Below are positions 24,052-24,163 of a stretch of 24,163 bases of DNA, in pieces. Numbering within the stretch: position 1 is the first letter of the stretch; the number at the start of each line of letters is the position of its first letter. The notes under the pieces are model-generated. The model was not told where the DNA came from and did not search any database. It worked only from the letters and a program-made list of their open reading frames with translations. This DNA comes from an uncultured Prevotella sp. GTDB lineage: Bacteria > Bacteroidota > Bacteroidia > Bacteroidales > Bacteroidaceae. A program made the translations under genes and the position numbers. The stretch spans positions 1-24,163 of the forward strand of contig USAI01000031.1 of NCBI GenBank assembly GCA_900552675.1, written 5' to 3'.

Positions 24052-24097
24052 ACGGAGGCGCCCTCAAAGTAGGACGGTGGCCTCCGTGCCACGTCCT
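24052..24097 (+). other. Two mutually exclusive GC-rich hairpins
   Basis: ACGGAGGC (24052-24059) can pair with GCCTCCGT (24080-24087). Alternatively AGGAC-GTGGC (24071-24081, one bulged G) pairs with GCCAC-GTCCT (24088-24097), with the CTCCGT segment as its loop. The stretch is more GC-rich than the AT-rich flank before it. No gene is recognised in 23968-24137. Confidence 0.45.
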
Positions 24098-24137
24098 CCA
24101 GCACCCAGCACTTCACAAAACAGATTACATTTCTAAT

Positions 24138-24163
24138 AGATCGGAAGAGCGTCGTGTAGGGAA
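24138..24163. other. Untrimmed Illumina adapter at the contig end
   Basis: The last 26 bases begin AGATCGGAAGAGC and continue GTCGTGTAGGGAA, which is the standard Illumina TruSeq adapter read into at short inserts. This is sequencing artefact, not genome. Confidence 0.95.

Overview
The window looks like the end of a contig from a Bacteroidales bacterium, most likely a Prevotella-type (Prevotellaceae) organism. The evidence is Bacteroidetes-style promoters (TTTG or TTG, then 19-20 nt, then TAnnTTTG), lipoproteins with a Cys-Asp/Met-Asp-rich start, a TonB-dependent receptor grouped with surface lipoproteins, an NhaD antiporter, a type B ribosomal protein L31 and weak Shine-Dalgarno sites. The last 26 bases (24138-24163) match Illumina adapter sequence, so the true genomic sequence ends near 24137. 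No rRNA, tRNA, CRISPR array, insertion sequence or phage gene was seen.

Layout. 1-544: a 22-nt tandem repeat, then a duplicated promoter module in front of mfd. 545-3967 (+): mfd, the transcription-repair coupling factor. 4046-5335 (-): an AAA ATPase with a DUF4143 nuclease-like C-terminus, preceded by 33-nt tandem repeats that run almost to its start codon. 5643-6998 (-): an orphan TrpB2-type tryptophan synthase beta chain with a clear promoter and a long terminator hairpin. 7243-8670 (+): a sodium:solute symporter. 8772-9494 (+): an unrecognised Tyr/Asp-rich lipoprotein. 9640-13805 (-): an NhaD Na+/H+ antiporter downstream of a secreted 904-residue transglutaminase-fold protein. 13940-14944 (-): a lipoprotein DNA/RNA non-specific endonuclease. 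15215-15466 (-): rpmE2. 15804-21004 (-): a three-gene operon made of a TonB-dependent receptor and two OB-fold/DUF5689-type surface lipoproteins. 21433-23782 (+), divergent from it: a secreted endonuclease/exonuclease/phosphatase-family enzyme, a uracil/hypoxanthine-DNA-glycosylase-like protein overlapping it by 4 nt, and uridine kinase.

The most interesting unit is the divergent pair of operons at 15804-23782. It combines an outer-membrane importer without a SusD partner, two lipoproteins with predicted OB-like domains, an exported EEP-fold hydrolase and a nucleoside-salvage kinase. A second exported nuclease lies just beyond rpmE2. I infer a nucleic-acid, nucleotide or organic-phosphate scavenging locus; the gene identities are well supported, but the shared function is a hypothesis. 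A second point of interest is the repeat array in front of the DUF4143 ATPase, which looks like a regulatory leader. Most intergenic gaps hold recognisable promoters and terminators, so transcription units can be assigned fairly well.
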